Part shown: one piece after another, positions 39,914 through 53,839 of the stretch | How the letters are laid out: each line of letters begins with the position of its first letter | Numbering within the stretch: position 1 is the first letter of the stretch | NCBI RefSeq assembly: GCF_047496725.1 | Contig: NC_132971.1 | Location: 13,078,501 to 13,142,500, forward strand | Direction: 5' to 3' | Length of the DNA stretch: 64,000 nt | DNA from: Anoplolepis gracilipes | Lineage: Eukaryota; Arthropoda; Insecta; Hymenoptera; Formicidae | Notes under the pieces: generated by a model | What the model was told of the DNA's origin: nothing | The model's input: only the letters and a program-made list of their open reading frames with translations | The model's database searches: none | Program-made: the position numbers and the translations under genes

Positions 39914-41849
39914 GTGAGTCACGTCCTTTTTCGTTCCTCTCCTCTCTTTCTCTCTTTCCTTCGTCGATCCTTTGCGAAAGGAGCGAGTGCAAGTGACGTC
40001 CTCTTGGTATCGTCGCGAGAGAATGACAACTTCGTCTTAATGACACCGAGTCGAAGACTCGGTCGGAATTCCTGGCGTTCCTTCCGAGTGATCATACGAC
40101 GAATTCTCGGCATAAATATTATAGCCAGTCATCGCGTACGCAGACACAGGCATGTAATGGGACGCGCGTTATTAGATGTTCGTTTAACCCTTCCTCTCAG
40201 ATAATAAGACATATTTCCTAGAACGCCGAGATAACATTGTCACGCTTTTAACGTTTTCCTGTTTCTAGAATTGTGCCGAGTAAGGCGATTTACCGCGATA
40301 ATAAAAAAAGTTACAGCTAAATATTTTTTACTCATTCATAATCTTGTTTAATTACCTTATTTAGCGAAAAATTTTTTATTATTACTAGTTTAAACTGTAG
40401 GAAATTATTGCTATTTTATAATAAAAATAATAGGCTCAGAGTAATAACAATTATTAATAACCGTTAGTATATAGTATTTAATAAATTTTTTCTCCTTAAA
40501 AAGATGGACTAAAAAATAGTCCGAAATGTTTGTACATAATAATGATAATAATTATATATATATATACAGGTCCGGGAGAGATGAATAATCTTTTTAAGAA
40601 TTGCTATATTTTTGTCATTTAAAGCAATACTGATGAAAGCATGATACAATAATATTTTGGATTCAATATACTAATAATAAATAATAGTATAAATGTGAAA
40701 GACAAATATACAAATTTGTTAATAATAAACAAATAATATATATGAGCAGTCCATCTATCTCGTACTTTGGATTAGATGGACCAAAAATTATACGGGAGAA
40801 ATGGACCTGCATAAAATATTAATGATAAAAATTTATTGTCTGTTTTAGTGTATTTCAGATGTTTTTAAATAAATTGTAGATAAAAAAATTAAATATTTAA
40901 AAAAATTACCAACTTTAATATTAGAAGAAATATTTTATAGAAAAAATTAATTAATTAAAAATTAAATTCTAAGAAAAAATTTAAAACTAACAAACTTAAA
41001 GAAATTTCTTAACAAATGAAATTATTATTAAAATTATTATTAAAATTGTTAAAATTATTATTTAAAAAATTATTAATAACTGTATATTTATATATTAAGA
41101 TATTTTGTTTATGTATTTTATGTGGCCAGTGCGTTTTCTTAGTATTGAATATACAATACTGAATATACAATATTGAATATACAAAAAGTCATGCTCATAT
41201 ATAGATAAATTATTCTTATAAATATAAAATTATTAATGATCTGTGTTTCCCGTGTTTCTTTTCTCCTGATTTAATCCATCTCCTAAATATCAAAGAGAGA
41301 TAAATCAAACAGCCATTATACTTTCATTAGGATCAGCATCACTACAATAATTGACTGACATTTTCACTTCAAGTTGAATACTGATTCAAAAATATTAAAT
41401 AACATATATATTATTTTATCATTTAAATAATGAAAAAAATTTTGACTTTTAATTTGTATTCCACAAGATATTAGCTAAATTTTAGCAAAAAAGAACCATA
41501 AATAATATTGCCTAACACTCACGTCCGTTATTATCATACAAAATCGCTTTCAATATATTCTGGCGACCGGTTCGAGAAATAAACAAGGGTCCTTCTCTCT
41601 CGAACTTATATTATATATATAAGTATAAATTAAATTTAAGTAAATAATAAAATAGTAGATTTTTTCATAGTTTGTATTATAACAAAACAAAAGAAAATTG
41701 CGCTTCAGTCATCGCGCCTTGGCTCTTATTTACCTTTTTTCCGTTTAGTAATTGTTATTGTAATTTTAACATTTCTAGTGTAGAGAAAGAATTAAATTAA
41801 ATTTCTTTTATTTAATTCTTTAAATAAAGTTGTCTACTACTGTTCGCAG
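39914..41849 (+). other. Intron between exons A and B
   Basis: The intron is 1,936 nt with GTGAGT donor and GCAG acceptor. The first ~300 nt are GC-richer and keep an open frame that I take as chance. The rest is strongly AT-rich. It includes a short TA run near 40553-40566 and a 3-copy ~14-nt repeat of GAATATACAATACT type at about 41147-41181. A possible weak inverted repeat (CAGGTCC near 40569, GGACCTG near 40804) may be a remnant of a mobile element, but the arms are too short to call. No other coding sequence is seen. Confidence 0.7.
41147..41181. repeat. Short tandem repeat, ~14-nt unit x3
   Basis: GAATATACAATACT-type units repeat three times with small differences in the intron between exons A and B. 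Confidence 0.7.
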
Positions 41850-42837
41850 ATAGCAGTAGTCTGGCGAACTACGTCGATGAGGGCTCCGGGGATCTTAGGT
41901 TGGGATCGTGAGGACGAGTTCATGGACTGGCGGGACTTGACGAACAAGGGTCAGCCGAGCTCGTCGTCGGCAAGTGCGGCGAACACGAGTCTCAGCGGGG
42001 CGCACTCCTCTAGCGTGATGAAGGCCACTGGTCGTCTGCGACGAAGATCGCGCGAGGACGCGCGTCCAAGGACACGTGAGACCAGCAGCGTTGAACATCG
42101 TCGGGAGGAGGCCAGATCGATTGACAGGCTCGAGCGTCAATCTTCTCGTGAGAATCGCACGATTGGCAAGTCAGGTTATACCAACACGGTGATGAAGTCC
42201 AAGTCCGCATCCAGCGTCGACGCTTGGAAGGAGGATCTCGACGGCGAGCTTGGTCGAGGTTCGAGTCGCAGAACGCATTCCAAGAAGTCCTCTAGTCCCA
42301 CTGGCGGCGATGAGAGTCGCGTCAAAGTGAAGCGGTGCACCAACGTCGTCTCCTCTATGGCGATGGAAAAATGGAAGGAGAGCAGCAGGTGCGAAACGCG
42401 CAGCAGATCGATCGCGCCGAAAGATCTGAAGAGTCCGTTGCAATTTGAAGAAAGCATTCTGCGGCAAGACAACGGCGCTAATGATTCGCCGAAGGATCTC
42501 GAGGACAGATTACGAAACGTAGGTGGTCCAGGTGACGTCAGTGACGAGGATCTGCCGGCGTACATAGGCAGTCTGCTTGTCACCGTCGAGAGAAAGATCG
42601 AGAGGGTCTCGCTTGACGATATGACGTTCCCTTGTCCAGCGTGTAGGAACATAGACACGGACGATCCGCTGTTAGGATGCAGATGCGCTGGCGACGACTG
42701 CAGCTGTGGCGAGGATACCTGCGACTGTTCTTCCTCTGTATCCGTTTCGCGAAAGGAGCAATCCGCAAAGAGCTTCGAAGTGGCAGGAATCAAGCATATC
42801 GATAGTGACGACGAAGAGGAAGTGCGGATGGGATTTG
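41850..42837 (+). CDS. Large internal coding exon B: Ser/Arg-rich segment with eight-Cys cluster
   Basis: The exon lies between acceptor CTGTTCGCAG (AG at 41848-41849) and donor TTTG|GTAAGT. It is 988 nt and encodes 329 residues plus one base, so it ends in phase 1. The frame joins exon A without a shift, and the segment begins IAVVWRTTSMRAPGILGWD. Residues about 10-35 are Trp/Asp-rich (DEFMDWRDL). Residues about 35-200 are dominated by Ser, Arg, Lys and Glu and are probably disordered, with many possible phosphorylation sites. At residues 262-293 eight cysteines form CX2CX11CXCX4CXCX4CXC, a spacing that could bind metal but that I cannot match to a named zinc-finger family. The exon ends with an acidic patch (DSDDEEEV, near residues 314-323). 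It is the longest clean open frame in the window, is GC-richer than its surroundings, and has codon-like composition. An ATG at 41877 could be an alternative start, but the phase-0 join to exon A makes an internal exon more likely. Confidence 0.88.
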
Positions 42838-43671
42838 GTAAGTAAAATAATAAGAATTTTGCTTTTACCTACAGTCCGATTTTAATTGTTTTTAAGCGAT
42901 TTAATTTAATTTTTTTTTAATGACTCGAAAATATTCTTCTTTCGTATAAATGATATTTTTATTTAGAAAGGTAAATTATTCGTATATACAGATTTAATAG
43001 AATATATAGATTTATTAATGAATTGTCGAGGGAGAGTTTACGAGTTTTAGAGATCGCGGATACAATGTCAAGTTCTCAAATGATTGTTTATCGGACGTAT
43101 GTGGTTTATGAAAACTCGCGAATGATTTTTGCCAAGCGTGCTCAGCTGCTCGCATTCGATAAACCCTCTTATGCGCAGACGCATGTATGTGCGTATATGT
43201 ATACGTGTATGATTTACCGACAACTAAACTCGCACGGCGCGCCGAACTTGAAATTCTGGTCGAAGTACGGCGTAGGCGGCTGTACCTTGTAAAGTGGCTA
43301 CTTCATGTCATGCCGTCTATTGAAAAATCCGAATGCTACTTGTGCGCCGAATCGGCGTGCTTGCACTTCGTTTGTAGTGGCGTGAAAAAGTTCCGCAGCG
43401 AGACTCGAATGCGTGTGAATAGAATCGTTGTACTAGTGATGTTATATTCCGATATGCATGTGCTCGCGTGACATGCGAATACGCGCCTTCACAGCCTGAA
43501 GCTGCGACAAAATTTATGACGGAAATATTTCCTGCTAAATAAAATACCGAAAAGCCGTAACGTGAATTTAACAGAGCCTTCTATGTTAATTCATAATTTA
43601 TTCCGCAACAATATAATATGCGACTTAGCACATGGATGTCATTAATTAAGGTTTTGGGAACACAAATGTTC

Positions 43672-43696
43672 TTTTTTTTTTTTTTTTTTTTTTTTT
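43672..43696. repeat. T25 homopolymer
   Basis: An uninterrupted T tract in the large intron. Confidence 0.9.
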
Positions 43697-46600
43697 GCAA
43701 AGCTTATTTCCATAAAGGCTAAAATTATTATTTAACAATGTTCAGAAATAGATTAAAAAAAAAATTGTCCTCCCGTCTGAATTTATTCAAAAGCCATAAA
43801 ATCTGCATTTTATTTTACTTTTTTTGCGTGTATTAACAGTTATTAATTTTTAAAAAATTTTATTTATTGTTCTACTCTAAAATCGCGTCGGATAATTAAT
43901 GCAGCTGAACAATGCAGCTTGTTGCTTAAAGCGGGTCGAGAATCTTTCTTTCTCTCTTTCTCTCAGTGCAGTAAATTTTCAAGTCATGTGTCACAATCCG
44001 GGTTTAATCCGTCTCCCCGGGGCATCGTTAACGAGCGATGACTCTCGCGTCGACGACACAGGCGTAATTGTAACGGACGAGTATGCAAATTGTCGGCGCG
44101 TTCTCTTGTCACTCGATCTTTCGTCGTGGAACTCGCCAAACGAATCACTCGTGAACCGAGCCGGACGGGCCGAGTCGAGACCGGACTTTAAAGTCTCTCG
44201 CGGCTCTCTTCTTGCCGATCTCCTTTCGCGTCCTCCCACGCTCGTCTCGGCGCACCTCTTTGGTAACTGCCGCCCCGACAGGTTTGCAAAGTCAAGAGCC
44301 TTTATCCGAAACGTCGTCACATCGGCGGCGTCGACGTAAAAGTGAGCCTGCAATGTTTGTCGTTCCGTTGCGTGACATTTTGCACAGTACCACGTGTAAT
44401 TTCCTCTTTATGAAGGAATTCTTCCTGTCAATTTCTTTATTTTCAATTATGAATCCATCTTCTTCTCGTTTGTCGTATGCAAACATATAGTTTAGTAGAG
44501 TTATAAATGTCATTTTACAGTTAGTTTATAGACATTTTGTACTATGATTTAAATATAATTTAGAACGACGTGATATATAACAATATATAATAAATAAATA
44601 TTAAAACTGAAGCTATTTTAAATATGATTTATGAGTGGATTATATGGAAAGTTATATATGGCTAACATAAAATATTTTAGAATTACTTATAATTGCCAGT
44701 AGTAATTTACAACAAATTCAGGTTTTTTTTTCTTAATAAATACTAGCTCTTTTATGAAAATAACAAATTTAATAAATATTTATTATTCGCTTAGAATCAT
44801 AAAAAAAATCTTGATGTTTCCCATAATGTATTACGATGGTTAAAAAGAAATACAAAAAAGGAGATTTGATTCCATAAAAAAACGTAACGTTATATTATAA
44901 AGATGATTCTTCTTAATTCTTCTTGTTAATTATTTTCGATTTAAATGGTCGTTGAATGAATTAAGTATTCTGAATGATCAAGATTTCTTTCTTCTTCTAT
45001 GAAGCAGAAAACAAGAATATTATGTTACAATACCACGTTAATGTCGATTATACTTATCGTTGTAGGAATGACTCGCGCAAAACGCACGTAATCATCGTAA
45101 CAATTATTTTTTAGTTCGCGGCTGCCACACAGATACGCATACATGCACACACACACGCAGGAATGGCGAACCGCAAATACCGCGGACCGTTGTGAACTAT
45201 TACGACCGAATCGCGCGTCCGTTACGGCTTGCAATTGGCAGCTCCGGTATATATATGCTCGAACATGTTTCCTGACTTTTCTGCGGCTGGTGTGCCGGAC
45301 GTGTGTCAGCGATGTTTATGTTCGCGGTGCACGAGGCGAGCGACCTGCTCCGACAGTGAATGAACGGAGTAACGAACTCGTCAATGAGTATTCGTGCTAA
45401 TGACATACGACAACAAAGCGACGATTTTTCCGCAACGTTTTCTAAGCAAACAGAAAGATTGTCGAATAAAAAAAGTTGACCGTGAGGAATCCAAATACAT
45501 TTATGAATAATGTTTATCGAATACATTTACGGATTATAATTGATTTTTCTCAATTTAATTTTTTACATAAATTAGATTTTGTATAAATAAATTAACGCTG
45601 CGAAAGTATTAAATTAAGTTATAAAGATTTGAACTTCAATACAAGTTACTTCAATTAAAACAATTTAATAACTTTAGAAATTTCTCGTTAAATGCTTTGA
45701 ATTCTATGCCAATTTGCGAACAAAAAATTTTTACAGACGAGAGAGAAATAAATATAAGTAATAAATCAAAATTCTATTAAAGAAAAAATATAAAGATTTT
45801 TTTTGATTGTCTAATCAGGTGACGAGAGAGAAAACACTCTTTTGCATACAGATATGATACGTTTCACGGAGCATGTAAATGAAATAAATAATCGATGAAT
45901 TAAGATAGTCGTGATAGTGAGTAATAACGGCGTAGCATCAATAATTTTATCTGTATTTCCCTATCTCTATTTTGGCATCCATGATCAAGTGCGAAGAACC
46001 GGTCTTTATTCATATTCTCGCCCGGAAACGTCCATTTTGTTGTCATCGTTTCGTAACCTGCATAGCCGACATGGTTACACTTATGGCATACCACGCCACG
46101 ATCGGACATGACTTTGCGCCGGTTGTCGTGTTCATTAGCATGTGGACATCTCATTGACGGCAGCTCGGTCTCGTCGGCGCGACCCACTCGTTTTCGCGAC
46201 CAGGTTTGTCGGCAGAACATAATCCGCCCGTTGTGGGATATAAACGCCAATGTGCCCACACGCGAGGGTAAGAGAGGAGAGAATACCATCGGGAATGAGT
46301 TACGCCGCGTGACAGCGCGGAATGCATTCGCGATTTAGCTTCCTTGGACCTCGAAGACCGTGGAGATAAAAGGAAAAATTTACCCCCTGGATACTCTCAG
46401 AAAATTGATCGTCCTTATAAAATGACTTTTTTTAAAATTAAATTCCATTTACAATAGCGAATTTATTGAAGGTTTGCAATTTCTACAATATCAGGAGATT
46501 GATGTTACGAGATTATTGGGAAACTCTCACATTTTCACATTCTTCTTGTAAGTTCGACGACCCTATTCGATGCGTCGTGACACGCGTTTTCTGCCTCGCA

Positions 46601-49600
46601 ATTCGACGTAGTCACAAGTCGCTGGAAGCTGTTTTTCATTCGCTAATATTTCTCTCCTGATGCTCAATTAAGCCTACGGTTATCCATGATATGCGCGTTC
46701 TCTCGATCTCCGACAGAAAAATTCGTGACTCGCGGAAATTCTTTGAACGCGTCGTTCTCCGCGAGATTCACAAGAACCGTTCTCGTATCGCGGCGGTTAA
46801 TTCTCAGACAGTCGACAAGACACGAGCAGGAAGAATGCGGTGAGTTATCTAGCGTTGTCGCGACCGACCCAAGAAAATCATCGACTTTAACAACGGCAAT
46901 AACCGCAACACACACTCTTCGTATCGGCGAAGAAAAAAAACGATGCGCAAGAGTAGCGAGGCGATTCTCAGCTTTCATTCTTAACACTAGAAAATATACG
47001 ATCCTTTCTCACTATCTTCAATGTCTTTATTTTTTTACGACACGAATATAATGTATTAACGAAACATACTATCATATATATGATATTTATATTTATTATA
47101 TTTAAATATTTTTGTATAACTTTTTATATTTTATATTTATATAAATAATTAGCAATATCTTTGAGAAAACATTACGAAGATGCTAAACAATTCTCTAAAC
47201 TCTGTTTATTAAATTTTATTTAAAGTATTTGTTTTATTAAACTTTATTAATGTAAAACAGTTATTTTAAAAAGTTGACAATTATTCGAAAATCATGAATA
47301 GTAATGTGAGACTAATAATAAATTAAAGATTGTATTCTTGTCTGGTTTCTAACAACTGACCTACTTTTCAACGTTTATTATCGTTTATGATTTAAATTTA
47401 AAATAGTTAGTTGAAAAATAGCCAATTTTATTTGATAATTAAAATCATTTAAAAATTAGCTGAAATAAATCTTTTATAATAACGGTAATTATAGTTGCTG
47501 AGCAACGCACTCTTCGCATGGTTTAGAATCAAAGGTTCTTGCGCGTAAACGAGAAATACCGTGAAATATAAATAGGTGTTAACGATCAGCTGATATCGAT
47601 GTGACGTCGTTTTTTTTCGGCGGATTATTATATTCTGAAGAGAAACTACTGAAGATGCAACTTAGTTCGCTCACTTTATTGTTTCTCGCGCCCCATCGCG
47701 GAATTTTATTGCTCGGTGTCGTCGGAGGCATGTGAAAGCTAGTAAATTTTATGGGACTCGTTATCGAGACGTACTTATAGAATGACCGACCATTCTCACG
47801 CTTTATCTTCTCGCGTAAAGAATATCGAAGCCAGACGTTTAAAAGTTTTTCTTTCATTGTCCACTAATTGTGTCTTATTAATTCATTGATCTCGCTATGA
47901 GCGCGTTTACTAATGTAAAACAATTTTTAATGAAATTTATTCCTATTAAGAATATATTGCTTTGGAATTATTTGTTTTATTAAAATTTATAATATATTTT
48001 TTGTTAAAAAAATATTATGTCGAATATACTTTACGTCCAATTAATGACAATATGTGAAACTATTTATTTCAGCAATCATGTTCTTCTATAAATATTTATT
48101 ATGATTTTATTTGAAATATTTTTATGTGTTCTTTTTTTCTTACCTTTGTCAAATTTTCATCTTTCCTATTTTATTAGACTCATGGCATTTTTCGTAACGC
48201 GACCGTTTGCGAGATAAAGGGAATAAACAGCGAATCGTGACGAATCGCTACGAGCTTCTGCATCGCCATCGTGCATATCTGAAAGTTTTGCGATCGTTTC
48301 GGAGTAGACGAGCGAACCCGTGTTGCGCGCGGGTTGATTGAACGTCTCCCGGGCACACGGGCCGGCTATACTTAGTAGCTCATTGATCGTCCCCACTGCG
48401 GCCCTCAATCATATCTACTTAAGCGAGAATCAAGCGGCTTCCACAATGGAGGCTGTTCACCTCTCGCGGCCGTTCGACGCGCTGTATCAAGTCGGGTGTA
48501 GATCGAGAAAGCGAATCATCGTTCGTTCAGACAATCCGTACTTCCCGATTACACTCATCGCGTCGAATCCCGCGGGATTGCTTGTTTGCACGAACTAACA
48601 GAATGATTGCCAACCGTTTGCTCGAGACTGTACTTGCCTATCGGGACGCTTATCGATTTTTCGTTTCTTACGCAATTCAATTACGCTGCAAGACAATTGG
48701 ATTAATTCGAAGTTTTATTACGCCTGTCGACGATGATTGAGTTGGATGAGCTTCGCTTCACGGTATTCATTTACTGTAAACATCGTCTTTTGAAATGTTA
48801 ACGTGATGCTTTTGATTAAATTATTGCCGATCGTAAATTTTATAAATTGCGAGTATTAATTGAAAAATTGGATGGGATAAATTCTTAAATTTCCTAAATC
48901 ATACTTCCTCTATTAGTGTTTTAATTCAATTTGACATGAAAAAAGGACTACATGTAAAAAAATATATCCTATATTTTAAAAATTATTTTTCCATAAGAAA
49001 GACAATCAGTACACAAAAATAATTTCACGTATCTTAAAATCTAAAACTCTATATAGATTAAACACTAAAAGATATTATATGTGCTAATATTAAAAGCATA
49101 TAAAAAAATAGATGTATAAAAATAGTCTTTTTTATATTTCTTCTCGGAATAAAAATACGAAATATTATTTAGAACAATTATTTTATAATTATTTTCTAAT
49201 TCTAAAACATTTTTGAAATTTAGAGTTTTTTATGTCAAATCTTTGATTTATATTATTTTTACTGTTTTTGATCTACTTTCACAAAACTCCCATATTATCA
49301 ATTGTCAAAGCACATCCTGAATCGTGAAAAGGGAAGTTGTCGCTATTAATCATATGCAGATAGTAATCAAATTGCCATCACACACGACATCGTAAAATCT
49401 GGTAGCGCAGCCGCCAGTGAATCTTTTGATCCGACCGTGAATAAAACGATCTTCAACGAGCCGAATAAATGCCGCCACATTACACGGCCCATTACGCCAT
49501 GATGTTATTTACAAACGCCGCGTATACTATAGAAAATAAAGAACAACGCAGCGGAAGTCCATTAGACGCTTCCTCTTATTAATACGCGGCCTCCTGTGTG

Positions 49601-52239
49601 CGGGATCTTTTTTTGCACAGAAAAAATCTCTTACCTGATTGAAGTGGCATCAGCCGTAATGTGCACATGTAAAAAAAGTTTATAACGATTACGAATAGGG
49701 TGAAATGTTATAATTAATATTCAGCATGGGATATTATACTATATATGTGAGATCAAAGGATATTTTTTTATAATTTTTCTTCCTGTCCATTGTATACATT
49801 ATGTACATATTGCATTCGACAATTGTTTTCATACAAATGTGATTAAATGTTTATGTACATATAAGTAAATTACAAGATAATATGTGACCAATATTAAAAC
49901 GTCTCAAACTTTACAAGCTTAGTTTGTTTTTTAATATACAATTATTGTATGTTTATTAGATGAAATTTATACAATAAAAATTTCTGCGCGTTGATTTCCG
50001 CAGAGCAAGTCAATTAAAGTTTTTCTTTGCATACAGAATGTTTTGAATGTTAATTATACAGTGTGGATTTATTTTACGTATAATTTTTCAATTATGTAGT
50101 TAATTCTGATTACGTGCTCTTTTGTTTTTTCGAATAGAAGATATTTTGATTAAGAAAAAACAAGTTTTAAAGCGCCAAATTTTTGTTCGGAAAAAGGATT
50201 GTAGAATAAAATGAAAATATTTGCTGATATTTTAGCGAGACATCATGACAGAAAAGCTATCTGGAAAATATTCGAAATTTAATTGTGAAATTGAGATAAA
50301 ACGAGATTTTAACGATAAAACATTTATCATAAAATAAACGAAAAAATGTGTAAGATTGAATTTATAGATTATAAAACTGCAAGGTTAGACACATTAGGAA
50401 TGTGATTAGAAAATTACGTGTAAGTTTATACAGTGATTAGTCTCTTTATATTTGCAAAGGAAGATTATTCAGTAAATTGTTACGAAGAAATCAACGTGTT
50501 GAGAGATTCTTAAGCTTGGAAGCCAACTACTGAATAGATCGTTTCCAGTTTCCATTTGTGACATTAACTACTTCCGTTAACAGCCGGTTGCGCCAGATTT
50601 CATTGTCGGTATTTTCAAATGGAAAATAATATACAGTAAAATTCATAGCGAGATAAATCGGTCAGATTAAAAAAAAATTATATTTAGAATTTAATTGCTA
50701 TACTCTATTTTCTATTAGGCCACATATTTTTTGATAATTATTGAATAATAAATAATATTCTCAAAAGATTTTTTCAAAATAATAAATTAAATTACTTTCA
50801 CATATTTATATATACATATATAATAAAACATGAACTAATAAACATAATAAATTATAAATTAACATGAACTAATTTTCAGAAAATAATTGATTTATAGAAA
50901 AAAATATAGCCAGAATTAGTAAATATATATATATCTATACCAATAAAATTTTCAAAATTAGTTTTTTGTGCATTACTTTCATAAAATAAATCTTATTTAC
51001 GAATATCAATTCAAGTTGCAATATTTAGTCATTTATGACGTTTCATGCACTTCACATTAGGCTTTATGCAGAGAAATATATGAGAACACAATAATGTTTT
51101 ATTCAATTATGCTACGATATATAAGACTGAACTCCATATAAGGATCATAAACAGTTTCTAATATATACGCGGCAATTTCTATGGCAGTTAGAATCACAAA
51201 GAGATTGCAAGAAGGAAATCGCAAAGTCCAAGAAAACACAGACTAAAAAATTAAGACCACCCAACGAGCTATAGTATCTAATTTACCGGATTTGACAAGG
51301 ACATCGTTCATAATATTTTAAGTAATTGTTGTTTAACGAATGTGCACGACTATCATATAACGACATGCTTTATTCACAAGATCTGAATAATAACACGTCT
51401 CTTATTTTAATTAAAATGTATAGTTAGATATAATTAACCAATTTTTATTCCACTTGACTATTTTATGCTGTTACAAGATATTAGTTCCAAGTCTCGCTCA
51501 CTTAAATGCGTAAAGCGCAGTAATTACAAACGTAAGGTTATTAATTGTTATATGTATATTATCACTAAATAGGCTTTTTTACGATGTATAGTGTTTCAAA
51601 AGAATTCATTTTGTTTACATGTATATGAAGAAAGAAATTAATTTATATATTTTTTACAAATAATATTTTTGATGATACATATAGATTTTTAATCAACAAG
51701 TTCTCTAAAATTGAATATTTGTAATTATTTCTTTCAATTTATGCATTTCGCATATAAGACATCTATCCGCTATTTTATGCTTGTGATGATTACTTATCAC
51801 ACTTCGAGGCGATATAATGCACTCCGAACGAACAGACGATAAGACGAAATAGGAAAATCACCCATAAATACATTTGGCTATTGATCACATTCAGTCACAT
51901 TCGTGAATATTACGAAACAAAAGTTTATAAAATGGATTCTTCCGACTGATACTGATTTAACCGAAGACGCAATCGTCCGAAGATACTACATTCACGAATA
52001 TCAAAAAACTTATATTATCGCGATCAAGCGGAGTAATTAGCCAAAGTACGCGCGAAAGCAACGGTATAGGAACATGGCGGCAAAACGACAAAGTATATTT
52101 TTATAACATATTGTAGAAGAACGAGAGAGACATCTTTATAATATTTTTCAATCAATTATTTATATAACATTTCTGCTATTCTCATGCATAATATCTCGAG
52201 ATATTTATTGACATCGAGTAATGAGTAATCTATGTCATT

Positions 52240-52381
52240 TGTTTAATTTATAATTTATTATTACTTATATATATTATTATGTATTTATATATAATTTATT
52301 ATTTATTATGTATTATTTATTAATTGTTATTTATTATTTATTATTTACTGTTTACTATTTATTTAATTTATTATTTATTAG
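52240..52381. repeat. ATTT/ATTATTT low-complexity repeat
   Basis: Degenerate TTATTTATTA units fill about 140 bp of intron. Confidence 0.8.
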
Positions 52382-53229
52382 TTTGAGATCTGCATTTTTT
52401 ATCTTTTCCTATTTTTTTTAAGACAAAGTATTGTATAAATATTACATACATTTAATACGAGAAAAATGCAATACATATGTAAACTGTCACTTGATTGATC
52501 AATTATCTAAGATTAACGTAGATAAAATATTATTCGAAATAAATGTGAATATTTAAATGTACAAATTAAATATGAATATTTAAATGTAACAATTTTATTT
52601 AAAAAATTTTATTTACTTTAGTTTAAACATATATACATATTTTGCAAAAAAATTACATTGTCGCAAATTTTAACAGCGTGTCAGGTTGTGATAATTCTCA
52701 TGTTAAAACTCTTGGATGTTAACAGTTACATCAATATGATAGTAATGCACAATATAACCCAATAGATAGTTTTCCAGAGAAAAATAATATTATTGCAGCA
52801 ATTTTTTATTAGGTATTAAATTATTATACTTATAATAAAAATAATATAGTATACATAATATAATAACAGCATAAACCATAGTAAAATTATAAATATTTTT
52901 TTACTTTCAATAAACGATCTATAATTCTTACTTCAAGTTTTCTACAAGTTAAATTGATGTGAAATACGTTGTCTTTGATATTTATCGATACATCATCAAA
53001 ATATTTGTTAGGATTTTTCTAATGCTGAAATGTCGGCAGTCTTGTTCTTGTACATTCTCAACAAAAAAAAACGAGAAAATGTTGAGAGATCATAGGCACG
53101 CGGAAACATTGCGCCAGACCACAAGACGTTGCGAATGGAAACGTTTAAATTGCAAACGGCACATCGTAAAACGAGAATATCCAATCAACCTTTACTTACA
53201 AGTCAATCGAGTCGTCGGGCCCGCGACAC

Positions 53230-53298
53230 CTATCGCCTTATGCTAATAGAAGCAGTTTCGTCTCCGCAAATAGGTTCGTACTGCCGTTGAAGACGAAC
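53230..53298 (-). CDS. Candidate terminal exon of the small antisense gene (speculative)
   Basis: The minus-strand acceptor CTCTTCGCAG (AG at 53300-53299) is followed by 22 codons in phase 0, VRLQRQYEPICGDETASISI then RR, and a TAG stop at 53232-53230. The phase matches the candidate donor at 54235, giving an intron of about 936 nt. A further GTAAGT donor-like site lies downstream, but all three frames stop before it, so if real this is a last coding exon or part of a noncoding RNA. The 5' edge overlaps a small inverted repeat (AGGTTCGT/ACGAACCT, 53272-53300), which could make the acceptor accidental. Confidence 0.18.
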   Translation of the reverse strand, partial: VRLQRQYEPICGDETASISIRR

Positions 53299-53463
53299 CT
53301 GCGAAGAGTATTAAACTCTTAGTATTTTCAGACGGCCGATGCGTGACATTTGACAGACTTCGGAGAATCTATAATGCACTGTATACTATAATACCTACCA
53401 ATCCCACGTTTATTCATGTATTCATTTGCTTTTATATCAGCATTAATCAAAACTCAAATATAA

Positions 53464-53536
53464 TATCTCATTAAATAACTCATCAAATAACTCAATGTAA
53501 TGTCAAATATAATAACTCATCAAAAATAATAACTGT
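53464..53536. repeat. Short minisatellite of ATAACTCATCAAA type
   Basis: About four imperfect units containing AAATAACTCA or AATAACTCATCAAA lie in a row. Confidence 0.6.
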
Positions 53537-53808
53537 ATAGAGATTAGTACATAAGAAAAAAATAAATATGGAACGAATCGTTTCTTATTAAAAATATTCA
53601 GTTTATTGTAAATATCTCTTACATATAATAAATTAGTTGAATAACTACACGAATTTTATTAAATATGTCGATTTTAAAATTGAGGTAAAATTCTTCACAT
53701 ATTTTAAAAAATAAATTTGACAGTACACAATAAATATAAGAAGAGAAAATTAATACATTATTTAAAAATATGTAATATTATGCTTTAAAATTTAATGCAG
53801 GCAATTAA

Positions 53809-53811
<3 letters not shown>

Positions 53812-53839
<28 letters not shown>
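53812..53839. repeat. (GA)14 microsatellite
   Basis: An uninterrupted GA run in the large intron. Confidence 0.95.

Larger units (their letters stand above)
42838..53229 (+). other. First part of the 19.5-kb intron between exons B and C
   Basis: This stretch is mainly AT-rich intronic DNA. It starts at donor GTAAGT. It has a T25 tract at 43672-43696, CpG-rich islands at about 43.98-44.35, 45.10-45.40, 45.95-46.30 and 48.20-48.60 kb, and ATTT-type low-complexity sequence at about 52.24-52.38 kb. Open frames in the islands (for example 43899-44339 +, 43991-44353 -, 45900-46289 -) overlap on both strands, lack matching splice sites and have no recognisable motif. I treat them as consequences of low stop density in GC-rich DNA. 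From about 48.7 to 53.0 kb I see only AT-rich DNA with no feature to name. Confidence 0.55.

Noticed and set aside
40568..40812. Possible mobile element with CAGGTCC/GGACCTG ends.
   Set aside because: The inverted ends are only about 7 bp, with no longer arm similarity or target duplication.
42176..42793. 205-codon minus-strand frame opposite exon B.
   Set aside because: It is a shadow of the coding exon on the + strand; its composition mirrors the Ser/Arg codons of exon B.
43899..44353. 146-codon + frame and 120-codon - frame over the same intronic island.
   Set aside because: Both strands are open because of low stop density. Neither has recognisable motifs or paired splice sites in phase with the host gene.
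45900..46289. 129-codon minus-strand frame in the large intron.
   Set aside because: It lies in a CpG patch with overlapping + frames. No domain, splice site pattern or start context was recognised.
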